Source of the DNA: JAVBNO01 sp031551485
GTDB taxonomy: Bacteria; Bacillota; Clostridia; Oscillospirales; Ruminococcaceae
Assembly (NCBI GenBank): GCA_031551485.1
Contig: JAVBNO010000031.1
Location: 1 to 64,000 of the forward strand
Length of the DNA: 64,000 nucleotides
Direction of reading: 5' to 3'
Shown piece by piece: positions 42,689 to 52,282 of the stretch; position 1 is the first letter of the stretch, and each line of letters starts with the position of its first letter. The notes beneath the pieces were generated by a model. That model had not been told where the DNA came from and did no database searches. It saw only the letters and a program-made list of their open reading frames with translations. Position numbers and translations under genes: made by a program.

Positions 42689-44239
42689 ATGATGGGGCTG
42701 TTTAGCTGGCTTCATGACGGACAGATTGAAGGGTACCAGGAATCACATCCCAGCAAAGATAAAGACAACAAGCTGACAGGCAATCTTTTGGATGATCTCA
42801 TTGAAATCAAGCGGCAAAGCGGAAACACAGCGGATATGATTTACCGGGAAATTGAGGTATCGGGTATCAAAACGGCGTTGATTATGTGCGAAGGTCTTTT
42901 TAACACCCAGCTGGTGATCGAAGGCGTTGTAGAACCCCTTATGCAATATCCGCCCATTGCCACCACACCTGAAACCCTTCTTGGCTGGATTCGCCAGCAG
43001 GCGGTGATGGCGCCCGACCAAAAAGAGCTTTACACATTTGGGGAGCTCTTTGAATTTGTCATGTCCGGTTTCGTTGTCATCCTCGTAGACGGCTTAACCA
43101 TGGGCGTGGCGCTGGGGTTACAGGGCTTTTCCTTTCGGAGCATCAGCGAACCTTCCTCCGAGGTCAACGTCAAAGGTTCCCGGGAAGGCTTTGTGGAGGC
43201 ACTGCGTATCAATGTGTCAATGCTCCGCCGCCGGGTCAAAAGTCCTACCCTTAAGGTGGAATATTTCAATGTGGGCACCCGCAGCACAACAGCCGCCTGC
43301 CTTGTCTATTTTTCAGACATTGTCCCCGATAAGATGTTGGAGAAAATCCGATATAAGCTAAGCAAAGTGACAATGGAAATGGTGTTGGACAGCGGGCAAA
43401 TACAACCTTTTTTGGCCAGCAGGCCGCTCTCTATTTTTTCCGGCACCGGCTCCACCGAGCGTCCGGATACACTGGCTGCCAAATTGGGGGAGGGCCGTGT
43501 GGGCATTTTATTGGATGGCAGCCCCTTTGCTCTCATCGTGCCTTATTTATTGGTGGAACACTTTCAAAGCTTCGATGACTATATCCACAGACCTTACTTC
43601 GCTCTTTTTGTACGAATGATCAAATACATGGCTTTCTTTGTCGCCACCCTGCTGCCGGGGATGTATGTGGCCGTGGTGAAGTTTCACCCGGAGCTATTGC
43701 CGAAACTGTTTCTCTTCAATGTGGCGGCCGCCAGCAAAGAAACCCCTTTTCCCATTCTGCTGGAAATGCTGCTGATCAATCTTATGTATGAAATTATGCG
43801 GGAAGCGGGGCTTAGAATGCCCCGCCCCATAGGACATGCCGTCAGTCTTGTGGGCGGCCTTGTCATCGGCGATGCCGCCGTCCGGGCGGGCATTGTTGGC
43901 GCTCCTATCGTCATCATTGTGGCGGTGACAGCTATCAGCGCTTTTGTGTTGCCTTCCCTTTATGACGTCATTACACTGTTGCGTTTTGGTCTTATCATTG
44001 TGGGAGGCATCTGGGGCGCCTTTGGGCTTACGCTGGCATTGGCCATGGTGTTTATAAGCATGTGCTCCGTCGAAGTGCTGGGCATACCTCTCACCACCAC
44101 TGCTTCACCTATCAGCCTTTACGGCCTGCGGGACACCTTTTTCCGCCTTGGCTGGCGGCGGCTCCAGGAGCGACGGATGGTAGTTGACCAGCTTCCCGGT
44201 TCGGACATTCATTCGGGAGGGGGCATGAAAGATGAATGA
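42689..44239 (+). CDS. gerKA: Spore germination protein, GerA family A subunit
   Basis: Part of a nutrient germinant receptor in the inner spore membrane. The 516-residue protein has a large N-terminal soluble domain (residues 1-300, with ETPFPILLEMLLINLMYEIM later near 350) and the membrane block after about 310 (IKYMAFFVATLLPGMYVAVV). Conserved Ger motifs are ERPDTLAAKLGEGRVGILLD near 252 and AFFVATLLPGMYVA near 313. GGGAGG precedes ATG 42689. First gene of a gerA-gerB-gerC operon; the class letter is a guess. Confidence 0.92.
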   Translation: MMGLFSWLHDGQIEGYQESHPSKDKDNKLTGNLLDDLIEIKRQSGNTADMIYREIEVSGIKTALIMCEGLFNTQLVIEGVVEPLMQYPPIATTPETLLGWIRQQAVMAPDQKELYTFGELFEFVMSGFVVILVDGLTMGVALGLQGFSFRSISEPSSEVNVKGSREGFVEALRINVSMLRRRVKSPTLKVEYFNVGTRSTTAACLVYFSDIVPDKMLEKIRYKLSKVTMEMVLDSGQIQPFLASRPLSIFSGTGSTERPDTLAAKLGEGRVGILLDGSPFALIVPYLLVEHFQSFDDYIHRPYFALFVRMIKYMAFFVATLLPGMYVAVVKFHPELLPKLFLFNVAAASKETPFPILLEMLLINLMYEIMREAGLRMPRPIGHAVSLVGGLVIGDAAVRAGIVGAPIVIIVAVTAISAFVLPSLYDVITLLRFGLIIVGGIWGAFGLTLALAMVFISMCSVEVLGIPLTTTASPISLYGLRDTFFRLGWRRLQERRMVVDQLPGSDIHSGGGMKDE

Positions 44240-45323
44240 GGGAAAGCTCATTTCCACCACGCAATTGGTCACTTTAATGCTTGTTTCCCGCCTGTTCACT
44301 GCTTCCATTTATATGTCCAGCGGAGACATCATTTACGGCACAGACGCAATGATCGCCATCGTGGCGGCCGCACTTATCCAAATTATTTTAATGATACCGG
44401 TCTATTTTCTCCTGAAAGGGCAGGGCGACCGGGATATGATTGCCTGTGCTTATATGATCCATCCGGTTGTGGGCAAAGTGTCCGCTGTGCTCTTATGGCT
44501 CTTTTGTCTTTCCATTGCAGGGGGGACGGTGCTTAGTTTCCAATATTTCTTATCTTACAGCGCCTACCCCATTGCCGGAGCTTGGGTCATTATCCTGATT
44601 TTTGCCGTCGCCATCATTTACGCCTCCTATATGGGGTTGGAGGCGGTGGCCAGGCTTTCTTTTTACGTCTTTTTTGCCTTTCTCGTCATGCTGGGTTTCA
44701 TCGGTGTTGCGCTTATCCCCCGATACAGCATGGCACGTGTAATGATGCCGTTTGTTGAGGGCACCACTCAATATCCTTACCTGATTCTGCAATTGCTGAC
44801 GCGCAACAGCGAACTTATACTCATTCCCATGATGATGCCGTTATTAAAAGGCAAGGTGCGCAAAAGCTTTTTTGGCTATCTTCTTATTTCCACTGTCCTA
44901 TTGGAAGCGCTTACCGGTATTGTTGTGGCAGCATTGGGGGAATATGCCAAAACCCAAAAGTTTCCGGTTTATACTGCGGCCACCATTGCCGAAATGTCGG
45001 TGCTGGAACGGCTGGATTCTATTTACCTTACCGTGTGGATCTTCCTCGCTTTCGTCAAGGCCGCTCTCTTTTTATATATGGCCAACCGGTGTTTTTCTTA
45101 TTTTGTGCGTTGGAAAACGGCGGATTGGTCAATGCCAATCGCCATGGTCATCATTGTGGGGGCCGCTGTCTATCTGTCCGGGGATGTGGGACTTTTTGGA
45201 CAATTTTATCGCTTCATTGCATCAGGTATACCGATGGCCACTGTCCTTTTGGCATTGCCTTGCCTGTTGCTTTTGTTGCGCTTGGCGCAAAAAAAGAGAA
45301 AAGGGGCGGATGCCAATGGCTAG
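44232..45323 (+). CDS. gerKB: Spore germination protein, GerB family
   Basis: The transporter-like B subunit of the germinant receptor, 363 residues with about ten membrane helices and the amino acid permease-like fold. It starts inside the gerA stop region (8-base overlap) and is followed by gerC with overlap, so the three are coupled. The B subunit probably binds the germinant; which one cannot be told. Confidence 0.9.
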   Translation: MNEGKLISTTQLVTLMLVSRLFTASIYMSSGDIIYGTDAMIAIVAAALIQIILMIPVYFLLKGQGDRDMIACAYMIHPVVGKVSAVLLWLFCLSIAGGTVLSFQYFLSYSAYPIAGAWVIILIFAVAIIYASYMGLEAVARLSFYVFFAFLVMLGFIGVALIPRYSMARVMMPFVEGTTQYPYLILQLLTRNSELILIPMMMPLLKGKVRKSFFGYLLISTVLLEALTGIVVAALGEYAKTQKFPVYTAATIAEMSVLERLDSIYLTVWIFLAFVKAALFLYMANRCFSYFVRWKTADWSMPIAMVIIVGAAVYLSGDVGLFGQFYRFIASGIPMATVLLALPCLLLLLRLAQKKRKGADANG

Positions 45324-46440
45324 GCGATGCGTTTATGTGTTTTGCCTCTTTCTGGTGTTGGCCGTCTGTGGCTGTACACCGGGTGTCGAGCTGCGGGATC
45401 GGCTGATTGTGCAGGCGGTGGGTGTGGATTTGCAAAATAACAAATACGCTCTCACGCTGAAAGTACTGGAGACCAGCGGCAGCGGTGGCGAACAAAAGTT
45501 TGAGCAGGTCATTATGAAGGGAACAGGTGAAACGGTAGCCGAGGCTTTTGCCGACATCGATATACAACAGGGGATGAAAATTTTTCTGGGCAACAATAAA
45601 CTCATCATTCTGGGCAGGGAAGTGGCGGAAAAAGGTCTTCAATATGCTGTCGATTACTTTAACAACAACCGGGAATCCCGGCCCACGGTGGTGGTTGTCA
45701 TCTCCGATACGACTGCCGCTGATATACTCACCGCCAAATCAAACAAGCGTCTTATTCCGGCCGAAGCCATTGAAGCCAAGCTGGATGATGAGCGCCACAG
45801 TTGGCCTATGGCGGAAAGTGAGCTTATCAGCCTGATGGAAGGCATGATGTTGGAAGGCAAGGACCCTCATATCCCGGTGCTGAAAGTAGAGGAAGCAGGG
45901 GAGGGGGATCAGCAAATTTCCGTTTACGGTAGCGGGGTTTTTCGAGGTGACAGAATGGTCGACACCCTGAACCTTCAAGAAACACAGGTGGCATTGTGGG
46001 GCACTGGCAGGCATCAATGGGCCGTTGTTGTGGTGGAAGACAGTAAATTGGGAAAGCTTTCACTGTCGGTGGACAGTGTCAAAACACGCATACAAAGCCA
46101 AATTGTTGGAGGTGTTCCGACCTTTTCACTGCAAACTCACATTTCCACCGCGCTTTTGGAAACGATGAACGAAACGTCGGTGGTTCTGGCCGAGGAGGAT
46201 GTGCAGCGCATTGAGGTCTTGCTAGCCCAGCAAGCTACCCAGGATCTTTCGGCGGTTTTTGGAAAAACTATCAAACAGGATTCCAGCGATATTTTAGGCC
46301 TGGGTGAACTTTTGCACAAATATGAGCCTGATTACTGGAAAGCCAACAGTACACGCTGGACGGATATTTTGCCGGACATTGCCGTCAAAATTGCGGTGGA
46401 ATGCGATATAAAAAAGGTCGAAACCCCTTTAAAAGTATAG
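45316..46440 (+). CDS. gerKC: Spore germination lipoprotein, Ger(x)C family
   Basis: The lipoprotein C subunit of the germinant receptor, 374 residues. It has a signal peptide (VYVFCLFLVLAVCGC) with a lipobox at the second cysteine of CGC, then the Ger(x)C domain (VELRDRLIVQAVGVDLQNNK; IFLGNNKLIILGREVAEKGL near 95). ATG 45316 has 9-base spacing to GGGG; ATG 45310 is only 3 away. An upstream frame extending to 44872 overlaps gerB and is not the real protein. Terminator at 46446. Confidence 0.92.
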   Translation: MARRCVYVFCLFLVLAVCGCTPGVELRDRLIVQAVGVDLQNNKYALTLKVLETSGSGGEQKFEQVIMKGTGETVAEAFADIDIQQGMKIFLGNNKLIILGREVAEKGLQYAVDYFNNNRESRPTVVVVISDTTAADILTAKSNKRLIPAEAIEAKLDDERHSWPMAESELISLMEGMMLEGKDPHIPVLKVEEAGEGDQQISVYGSGVFRGDRMVDTLNLQETQVALWGTGRHQWAVVVVEDSKLGKLSLSVDSVKTRIQSQIVGGVPTFSLQTHISTALLETMNETSVVLAEEDVQRIEVLLAQQATQDLSAVFGKTIKQDSSDILGLGELLHKYEPDYWKANSTRWTDILPDIAVKIAVECDIKKVETPLKV

Positions 46441-46445
46441 CAAAA

Positions 46446-46478
46446 GAAGGCGCTTTTACACAAAAGCGCCTTCAACGT
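46446..46478. terminator. Bidirectional terminator after the ger operon
   Basis: GAAGGCGCTTTT and AAAAGCGCCTTC with loop ACAC. Serves ger genes and the - strand gene ending at 46490. Confidence 0.85.
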
Positions 46479-46489
46479 TTCAATATCAT

Positions 46490-46831
46490 TTAAATGATAG
46501 GAATTATTTTCACAGGAATATGCCGTTTCAGACATTCTTCAATTACAAAACGGGTACCTTTCGACTTCATATCCCAAAAAGCCAATACGATGTCAGCGTA
46601 AGTAATAATCTCAATGTTGCGGACAAGGGGTGCCGAACGGCCAAATATTCCATAATCAGGAACAAATCTTGTCAATTTGCGGTTGGTCGCTTTTGCCGCT
46701 TCAGCAGCCAATGTGTCAATTCCTCTTGCTCCGCCGCTGACAATTTCTGTGCAATTCTTTGGTATAAAACGGAGGATAAGCGTTAAATTGGCTGATGAAC
46801 ACAGACGAGAACCAACGATCGCCACTCTCAT
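46490..46831 (-). CDS. SLOG-superfamily nucleotide-binding protein (DUF2493/DprA-like fold)
   Basis: A 113-residue Rossmann-like protein: RVAIVGSRLCSS at the N-terminus, EIVSGGARGIDTLAAEAA near 31, FVPDYGIFGRSAPLVRN near 57 and DIVLAFWDMKSKGTRFVIEE near 80. This is the GSR...SGGARGID pattern of small SLOG proteins related to YspA and DprA. They are thought to bind nucleotides; function is unknown. The usual in-frame ATG at 46840 abuts AAAGG, so ATG 46831 is preferred. Confidence 0.8.
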   Translation of the reverse strand: MRVAIVGSRLCSSANLTLILRFIPKNCTEIVSGGARGIDTLAAEAAKATNRKLTRFVPDYGIFGRSAPLVRNIEIITYADIVLAFWDMKSKGTRFVIEECLKRHIPVKIIPII

Positions 46832-47045
46832 ATTACCCATCCTTTATTGAGCCATATTTTTCCTTCATCATACTACAAATTTCGCCAGTGTAAAAGGCTT
46901 TGTGCCGGACAAAATATGTGCGGTGCTAAATAACGCCAAAACCGCCTAATTCAGGGTGATTTATCATGAATTTGCCTCAAATAAATCATTGCGCGGGGCC
47001 CACACTAACAAAGAAATCCCAAAATGAAACGAGGCGGATACAACT

Positions 47046-48290
47046 ATGCATTTTAAGAGCTTTTACAAAAGCTTTGCGGCCACCTTCTCTCTGATCATCG
47101 CGATTACGCTTTGCTTTTTGCTATATGTCGAAAGTACCATTCCGGATCATATCAATGTTGTCCGGGGCGAAGAACCTTATCTTCCCTCCGCTTATCCATT
47201 AACAGTTACTAAAATGGATATCGAAACTATCCCTGCGTCGGCATCCATTTTGGCAAATGAAAGCTATAATGCCGATGTACGCCTGTTGGGTAGTTTAAGC
47301 ATTAAAACGGTTCAGGTTAACGTGGTAGATCGGAAACGGGTTGTAGTGGGCGGTAACCCTTTCGGCATAAAAATGTTTACCGAAGGGGTTATGGTGGTCG
47401 GCATCAGCGACATTCCCGTGGGAAATACCACGCAGAATCCGGCCAAACAATCAGGCATTCAAACCGGCGATATTATATTAGAAATTAACGACGAAATAAT
47501 CGATTCCAACCACAAGTTAGGGGAAATGGTCGCCAACAGCATGGGCGAAACACTTACCTTCAAGCTCCGGCGGCATGGTGAAAATATGGACATTTTTTTG
47601 ACGCCTGTCAAGTCGGCAGCCGATTCCAAATACCGGGCGGGCATTTGGGTACGGGATAGTTCAGCGGGAATTGGTACTATGACTTTCTACGATCCCTCCA
47701 ATGGCGTTTTTTCGGGTTTGGGCCACGCTATCTGTGATATTGATACCGGCGAGCTGATGCCCCTGGACCGTGGTGAGGTTGTCGACGTGGATATTACCGG
47801 TGTGCACAGGGGCGAAGCCGGCGCGCCCGGCGAACTGCAAGGCACGCTGATGAACCAAACCATTCTGGGCCAACTGGATGACAATCGGGAAAGCGGTATT
47901 TACGGACATATCAATAATGAGGACTATTTTACCGGTGCCCGTCTGGAATTACCCCTGGCTACCAGGTCGGAAATTGCCATTGGACCGGCTAAGATTCGCA
48001 CCACGATTGCGGGCAATACACCAGAAGAATTTGATATCTATATCGAGAAAATTTTACTCAATGATACAACGCTTACCAAGAACATGGTCATTAAGGTAAC
48101 AGACCCTGAACTAATTGAAAAATCCGGTGGAATTGTACAGGGGATGAGCGGCAGCCCGATTATCCAAAACGGGATGTTGGTGGGGTCGGTGACCCATGTA
48201 TTTGTCAATGATCCGCTGCGAGGATTTGGAATTTTTGCCGAAAATATTTATTCCGACAATTTACAAAAAGAATGGAAAAAAGCTTCGTAA
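47046..48290 (+). CDS. spoIVB: SpoIVB peptidase
   Basis: Serine peptidase secreted by the forespore that triggers SpoIVFB cleavage of pro-sigma-K. The 414-residue protein has an N-terminal membrane anchor (residues about 12-30), a PDZ domain (about 110-185, QSGIQTGDIILEINDEIID) and the peptidase domain with the histidine in SGLGHAICD near 225 and the serine in GMSGSPIIQNG near 366. GAGGCGGA precedes ATG 47046. spoIVB followed by spo0A is the standard order in spore-formers. The hairpin at 48302 separates them. Confidence 0.96.
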   Translation: MHFKSFYKSFAATFSLIIAITLCFLLYVESTIPDHINVVRGEEPYLPSAYPLTVTKMDIETIPASASILANESYNADVRLLGSLSIKTVQVNVVDRKRVVVGGNPFGIKMFTEGVMVVGISDIPVGNTTQNPAKQSGIQTGDIILEINDEIIDSNHKLGEMVANSMGETLTFKLRRHGENMDIFLTPVKSAADSKYRAGIWVRDSSAGIGTMTFYDPSNGVFSGLGHAICDIDTGELMPLDRGEVVDVDITGVHRGEAGAPGELQGTLMNQTILGQLDDNRESGIYGHINNEDYFTGARLELPLATRSEIAIGPAKIRTTIAGNTPEEFDIYIEKILLNDTTLTKNMVIKVTDPELIEKSGGIVQGMSGSPIIQNGMLVGSVTHVFVNDPLRGFGIFAENIYSDNLQKEWKKAS

Positions 48291-48301
48291 TACGCTATAA
48301 T

Positions 48302-48344
48302 AATAACCGGGTGACGTTAATTTTACCCGGTTATTGTGTTTTTT
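48302..48344 (+). terminator. Terminator of spoIVB
   Basis: AATAACCGGGT pairs with ACCCGGTTATT (11 bp) and GTGTTTTTT follows. Confidence 0.85.
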
Positions 48345-48505
48345 ACATCTATCATAATTTCCTAAAATTGCGTCCGCGACAAAAACATTTTTTCGACGAT
48401 TTTAGAAGAAAATTTATTTACAAAATTTACCAAAAAACCCTTGTATCATTTTCCAGAATATGGTAACCTGTAGTCAAATCTAAAAGACACCATAGGAGGA
48501 TTGTC

Positions 48506-49285
48506 ATGAATAGTAAAATGACCGTATTGATTTCGGACGATAGCAAGGAGTTTTCCACACAATGTTCATCTATTTTGCGCAGCTATGGGTTCGAAACCAT
48601 CATGGCCCCCAAAGACGGAGTGAAGGTATTGGCTATTATTAAGGAGCAGCAGCCTTCCGTCGTTCTTATCGATGTTTTTATGCCTTATCTCGATGCCATA
48701 GGCGTCATGTCCGCCGTCAAAAAACTCAATATCGCCAATCCCCCTATCTTCATGACAATGTCCTCCTTTGACAATCCAATGCTGGAAAATGAGCTGATTA
48801 AAAGCGGTTCCATCTATCATTTCCTCAAACCCTTTGATACCCAAATTCTTTCCGAGCGTATTATTCAAATTTGTGGTATGGGTAAAGAAGATTACACCTC
48901 TCCCATCAGCATGATTCCAAAAGGCGAGCCAGATTTGGAACTCATGGTTACCGAAATCATACTTCAAATAGGTGTGCCTGCCCACATCAAAGGTTATCAC
49001 TATCTTCGGGAATCAATTATCCTTGCTGTTAAAGAGCCGGATATTATTAATTCCATCACCAAGCTGCTGTATCCCACAGTAGCCAAAAACAACGGCACTA
49101 CTTCGTCCCGGGTCGAGCGGGCCATCCGTCACGCCATCGAGGTTGCGTGGGACCGGGGTGATGTGGATATTCTCAATTCCTATTTCGGCTACACCATCCA
49201 TAACTTGCGGGGTAAACCTACCAATTCGGAATTCATCGCTATGATCGCCGATAAGCTGCGTCTCCGCCTGAAAGCGGCCAACTAA
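48506..49285 (+). CDS. spo0A: Stage 0 sporulation protein A, response regulator
   Basis: Master regulator of sporulation. The 259-residue protein has the receiver domain (D11, D12 acidic pair, phospho-acceptor Asp in VVLIDVFMP at about residue 56, K in FLKPFD near 109) and the Spo0A DNA-binding domain from about 140, with [20 protein letters not shown] near 192. GGAGG precedes ATG 48506. The leader of 215 bases has a TTCGACG at 48392-48398, close to an inverted 0A box. TTGTAT near 48439 with TAACCT is a weak promoter. Terminator at 49331. Confidence 0.96.
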   Translation: MNSKMTVLISDDSKEFSTQCSSILRSYGFETIMAPKDGVKVLAIIKEQQPSVVLIDVFMPYLDAIGVMSAVKKLNIANPPIFMTMSSFDNPMLENELIKSGSIYHFLKPFDTQILSERIIQICGMGKEDYTSPISMIPKGEPDLELMVTEIILQIGVPAHIKGYHYLRESIILAVKEPDIINSITKLLYPTVAKNNGTTSSRVERAIRHAIEVAWDRGDVDILNSYFGYTIHNLRGKPTNSEFIAMIADKLRLRLKAAN

Positions 49286-49330
49286 AAGTGTCCAAAAATT
49301 TTCTGTTTTTAATGCGCATATGACATATGA

Positions 49331-49363
49331 CATGGGTGGCTGTAATAGTCGCCCATGTTTTTT
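49331..49363 (+). terminator. Terminator of spo0A
   Basis: CATGGGTGGC and GTCGCCCATG pair with two G-T wobbles, loop TGTAATA, followed by TTTTTTGC. Confidence 0.8.
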
Positions 49364-49425
49364 GCATATAGGGTATTAAATTTTGTGAACAGAGACGATT
49401 GGCAGGATTTAGCGTGGGTTAATGC

Positions 49426-49454
49426 TTGTGGAATATCGTCCATAGTGGTATACT
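49426..49454 (+). promoter_or_regulatory. Predicted promoter of the P-loop gene and possibly the vor operon
   Basis: TTGTGG (49426-49431), 17-base spacer, TATACT (49449-49454). Confidence 0.6.
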
Positions 49455-49504
49455 GTTGGATAATACTCAACTGAAATTCTTTTTTCTCAACGAGGTCTTT
49501 TTCT

Positions 49505-50185
49505 ATGAATCAACTTCTAAAAGCATTGCCCAATATGATTGTTATTACCGGCCATTACGGCTGCGGCAAAACCAATTTAGCCATCAACCTGGCCCTGCAG
49601 TTTGCCGCAAGTGGCGAAGAAACAACTCTGGCCGATTTGGATATCGTCAATCCTTATTTTCGTTCTTCCGATTTTGGGACCCTGGCCCATGCGCACGGTA
49701 TTACGCTGATTACACCGGGCCTTGCAGGCAGTACGCTGGATATTCCGGCACTGGGTGGCCAATTGGATGCCGTTTTGCAGCAGCCGGGCGGCCGTGTGAT
49801 TGTTGATGTAGGCGGCGACGATGCCGGCAGTTACGCACTGGGCCGATATGCCCCCAAAATTAAGACTAAAGATTATTGCTGCCTTTATGTTGTCAACCAG
49901 AACCGCAATCTTATTGGCACCCCCCGGGAGGCTGTAGAAATTATGCGGGAGATTGAAGGAGCCGGCCATCTGCCTGTCACCGCCATCGTTAACAATACCC
50001 ACCTGGGAAAACTTACGACAGCGCAAGACGTGGAACATTCCACAGCTTATGCACAAGCGGTTGCCAAACTGGCGGATGTTCCGCTGCTTTTTACTACCTG
50101 CCCCAAAACGCTGGAGAGGCAGCTTATTACCATTGAGAACCTATTACCCGTGGATATTTACGTAAAAACCCCATGGGATGAATGA
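49505..50185 (+). CDS. P-loop nucleotide-binding protein (MinD/ParA/CobQ-like)
   Basis: A 226-residue protein with the Walker A GHYGCGKTNLAINLALQ near residue 17, TLADLDIVNPYFRSSDFG near 41 and VDVGGDDAGSY near 100. It is a deviant Walker A ATPase of the SIMIBI/CobQ type. It lies directly upstream of the ferredoxin oxidoreductase operon (54 bases) with its own promoter. A role in cofactor loading or complex assembly is possible, but nothing in the sequence proves it. Confidence 0.7.
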   Translation: MNQLLKALPNMIVITGHYGCGKTNLAINLALQFAASGEETTLADLDIVNPYFRSSDFGTLAHAHGITLITPGLAGSTLDIPALGGQLDAVLQQPGGRVIVDVGGDDAGSYALGRYAPKIKTKDYCCLYVVNQNRNLIGTPREAVEIMREIEGAGHLPVTAIVNNTHLGKLTTAQDVEHSTAYAQAVAKLADVPLLFTTCPKTLERQLITIENLLPVDIYVKTPWDE

Positions 50186-50238
50186 TATAAAGAATATTAC
50201 TTCACAAATTCTGAACCTATCAACGAGGAGGTGCAAAA

Positions 50239-50445
50239 ATGGCAAAGATGACAGTTGATGAAGTGGTCTGTAAAGGCTGCGGATTATGCGTTACAGTTTG
50301 CCCCAAGAAGATCGTCCAGCTTTCCAAAGGGCGCCTGAGTGCAAAGGGATATTGTCCTGCCGAAGTTGTGGAAATGGAAAAATGCATTGGCTGCGGGATG
50401 TGTGCGATTATGTGTCCCGACAGCGCCATCACAGTAGAAAGGTAG
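50239..50445 (+). CDS. vorD: 2-oxoacid:ferredoxin oxidoreductase delta subunit (4Fe-4S ferredoxin)
   Basis: A 68-residue two-cluster ferredoxin with CKGCGLCVTVCP and CIGCGMCAIMCP, the usual pair of CxxCxxCxxxCP motifs. It passes electrons from the TPP subunits to ferredoxin. GGAGG precedes ATG 50239. First gene of the operon D-B-A-C. Confidence 0.9.
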   Translation: MAKMTVDEVVCKGCGLCVTVCPKKIVQLSKGRLSAKGYCPAEVVEMEKCIGCGMCAIMCPDSAITVER

Positions 50446-51515
50446 TGAGAACATTGGCTGAAAAGCTCTTAATGAAAGGCAACGAGGCCCTTGCCGAAGC
50501 GGCTATCCAGGCCGGTTGCCGTCATTTCTTCGGATATCCCATTACGCCGCAAACCGAAGTCGCTGCCTACATGGCGCGGCGCATGCCCAAAATTGGCGGT
50601 ACTTATTTGCAGGCGGAGTCGGAAGTAGCGGCTATTAACATGGTACTGGGCGCATCGGCAGCGGGCGCACGGGTGCTTACCTCGTCTTCCTCTCCGGGCA
50701 TCTCTTTAAAAACCGAGGGTATTTCCTACATGGCCGGTTCCGATCTCCCGGCCGTTATCATCAACATCCAGCGGGGTGGCCCCGGTTTGGGCGGCATTCA
50801 GCCTTCTCAGGCTGATTATACGCAAGCAACCAAAGCCATCGGCCACGGTGACTTCCATGTGTTGGTTTTTTGCCCCAATACAGTGCAGGAAATGGTCAAT
50901 ATCATGTTTGACGCTTTTGACCTTTCCGATAAGTACCGCATGCCTGCGGTCATTTTAGGCGATGGCATGTTGGGTCAGATGATGGAGCCGGTTGAATTCC
51001 CTGAGCGCAAGGTGGAAACAAAGGACAAACCTTGGGCTACCAACGGCCACGAGGGCAAGCGTGCCCATAATGTTGTCAATTCCCTGTATCTTCAGCCCGA
51101 GCAATTGGAAGACCAGGTGCTGGCCCGCTTTAAAAGATATGAGGAAATCCAAGCCAACGAGGCCCGCGAGGAAGCCTACCTTGTGGATGATGCCGATATT
51201 GTGCTGGTGGCCTACGGTGCCACCTCCCGCATTGCCAAGTCCGCGGTCAATATGGCGCGTGCAGATGGCATTAAAGCAGGCCTTATCCGGCCCATTACCG
51301 CCTGGCCGTTTCCCACAAAAGGCATCGAAGCGGCCACGAAAACCGCTGCGCAGTTTTTGTGTGTGGAAATGAGCATGGGTCAGATGGTGGATGATGTTCG
51401 CGCTGTGGTTTGCGGCCGCAAACCGGTGGCTTTCTTTGGCCGCACCGGCGGCATCATCCCCACCCCCACCGAAGTATATGAAGAAATCAAACGATTGACA
51501 GGAGGTGCGAAGTAA
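50445..51515 (+). CDS. vorB: 2-oxoacid:ferredoxin oxidoreductase alpha subunit (VOR/KOR type)
   Basis: Pyrimidine-binding and transketolase C-terminal part of the enzyme, 356 residues. FFGYPITPQTEVAAYMARR near residue 28, SSSSPGISLKTEGISYMAG near 83 and NIQRGGPGLGG near 107 are family signatures of 2-oxoisovalerate/2-oxoglutarate:ferredoxin oxidoreductase. GTG 50445 overlaps the ferredoxin stop by one base; TTG 50454 is a second choice. The reaction is reversible: 2-oxoacid + CoA to acyl-CoA + CO2 + reduced ferredoxin. It is followed by the beta subunit with a 1-base overlap. Confidence 0.9.
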   Translation: MRTLAEKLLMKGNEALAEAAIQAGCRHFFGYPITPQTEVAAYMARRMPKIGGTYLQAESEVAAINMVLGASAAGARVLTSSSSPGISLKTEGISYMAGSDLPAVIINIQRGGPGLGGIQPSQADYTQATKAIGHGDFHVLVFCPNTVQEMVNIMFDAFDLSDKYRMPAVILGDGMLGQMMEPVEFPERKVETKDKPWATNGHEGKRAHNVVNSLYLQPEQLEDQVLARFKRYEEIQANEAREEAYLVDDADIVLVAYGATSRIAKSAVNMARADGIKAGLIRPITAWPFPTKGIEAATKTAAQFLCVEMSMGQMVDDVRAVVCGRKPVAFFGRTGGIIPTPTEVYEEIKRLTGGAK

Positions 51516-52282
51516 TGGCGATTGTCTATCAAAAATCCCCCAGTCTTACCGACGCCCCTTTGCACTATTGCCCGGGATGTACCCATGGCGTCATCCACAA
51601 GTTGGTGGCCGAGGTCATGGATGAAATGGGCTTTCAGGGCCAAGCCGTGGGTGTTGCGCCTGTGGGCTGTGCCGTTTTGGCCTACAACTATTTTAGCTGC
51701 GACATGGTGCAGGCGCCTCACGGCCGCGCCCCTGCGGTGGCGACCGGCCTCAAGCGCGCTTTGCCGGATAATATAATCTTTACCTATCAGGGCGACGGCG
51801 ACCTGGCCGCCATTGGCACCGCCGAAACCGTCCACGCCGCCAGCCGCGGCGAAAATATTACGATTATCTTTGTCAACAATGCCATTTATGGTATGACTGG
51901 CGGCCAGATGGCGCCTACCACGTTGCCCGGCCAAGTTACCCAGACATCCCCCTATGGCCGCGATGTCCAGACGGCAGGTTACCCTGTTCGGGTGTGCGAG
52001 CTCTTATCCACATTGGATGGCGTTGCTTACGCCGAGCGGGTGTCAGTAGATACTATCCCGAATATCCGCAAAGCCAAACAGGCGATCCAAAAGGCGTTTA
52101 CTGTCCAAAAAAATAAGCAGGGCTTTGGCATTGTCGAGGTGCTGTCCACCTGTCCCACCAACTGGGGTCTCACCCCGGTGGATGCCATTACATGGCTGCA
52201 AGCCAATATGATGCCGTATTATCCCCTGGGCGTCTACAAAGACAAAACGGCGGAGGAGGGTAAAGCGGATGGCAACCAGTAA
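51515..52282 (+). CDS. vorA: 2-oxoacid:ferredoxin oxidoreductase beta subunit (TPP-binding)
   Basis: TPP-binding subunit, 255 residues. HYCPGCTHGVIHKL near residue 15, TYQGDGDLAAIGTAETVHAA near 89 with the GDGD metal-binding motif, and NNAIYGMTGGQMAPTT near 119 are visible. GGAGG precedes ATG 51515, which overlaps the alpha stop codon. The CPGC and GDGD motifs are intact, so the enzyme should be active. Confidence 0.93.
   Translation: MAIVYQKSPSLTDAPLHYCPGCTHGVIHKLVAEVMDEMGFQGQAVGVAPVGCAVLAYNYFSCDMVQAPHGRAPAVATGLKRALPDNIIFTYQGDGDLAAIGTAETVHAASRGENITIIFVNNAIYGMTGGQMAPTTLPGQVTQTSPYGRDVQTAGYPVRVCELLSTLDGVAYAERVSVDTIPNIRKAKQAIQKAFTVQKNKQGFGIVEVLSTCPTNWGLTPVDAITWLQANMMPYYPLGVYKDKTAEEGKADGNQ

Noticed and set aside
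44872..45315. Long N-terminal extension of the GerC frame
   Set aside because: It overlaps gerB entirely in another frame; the lipoprotein signal begins at 45316.
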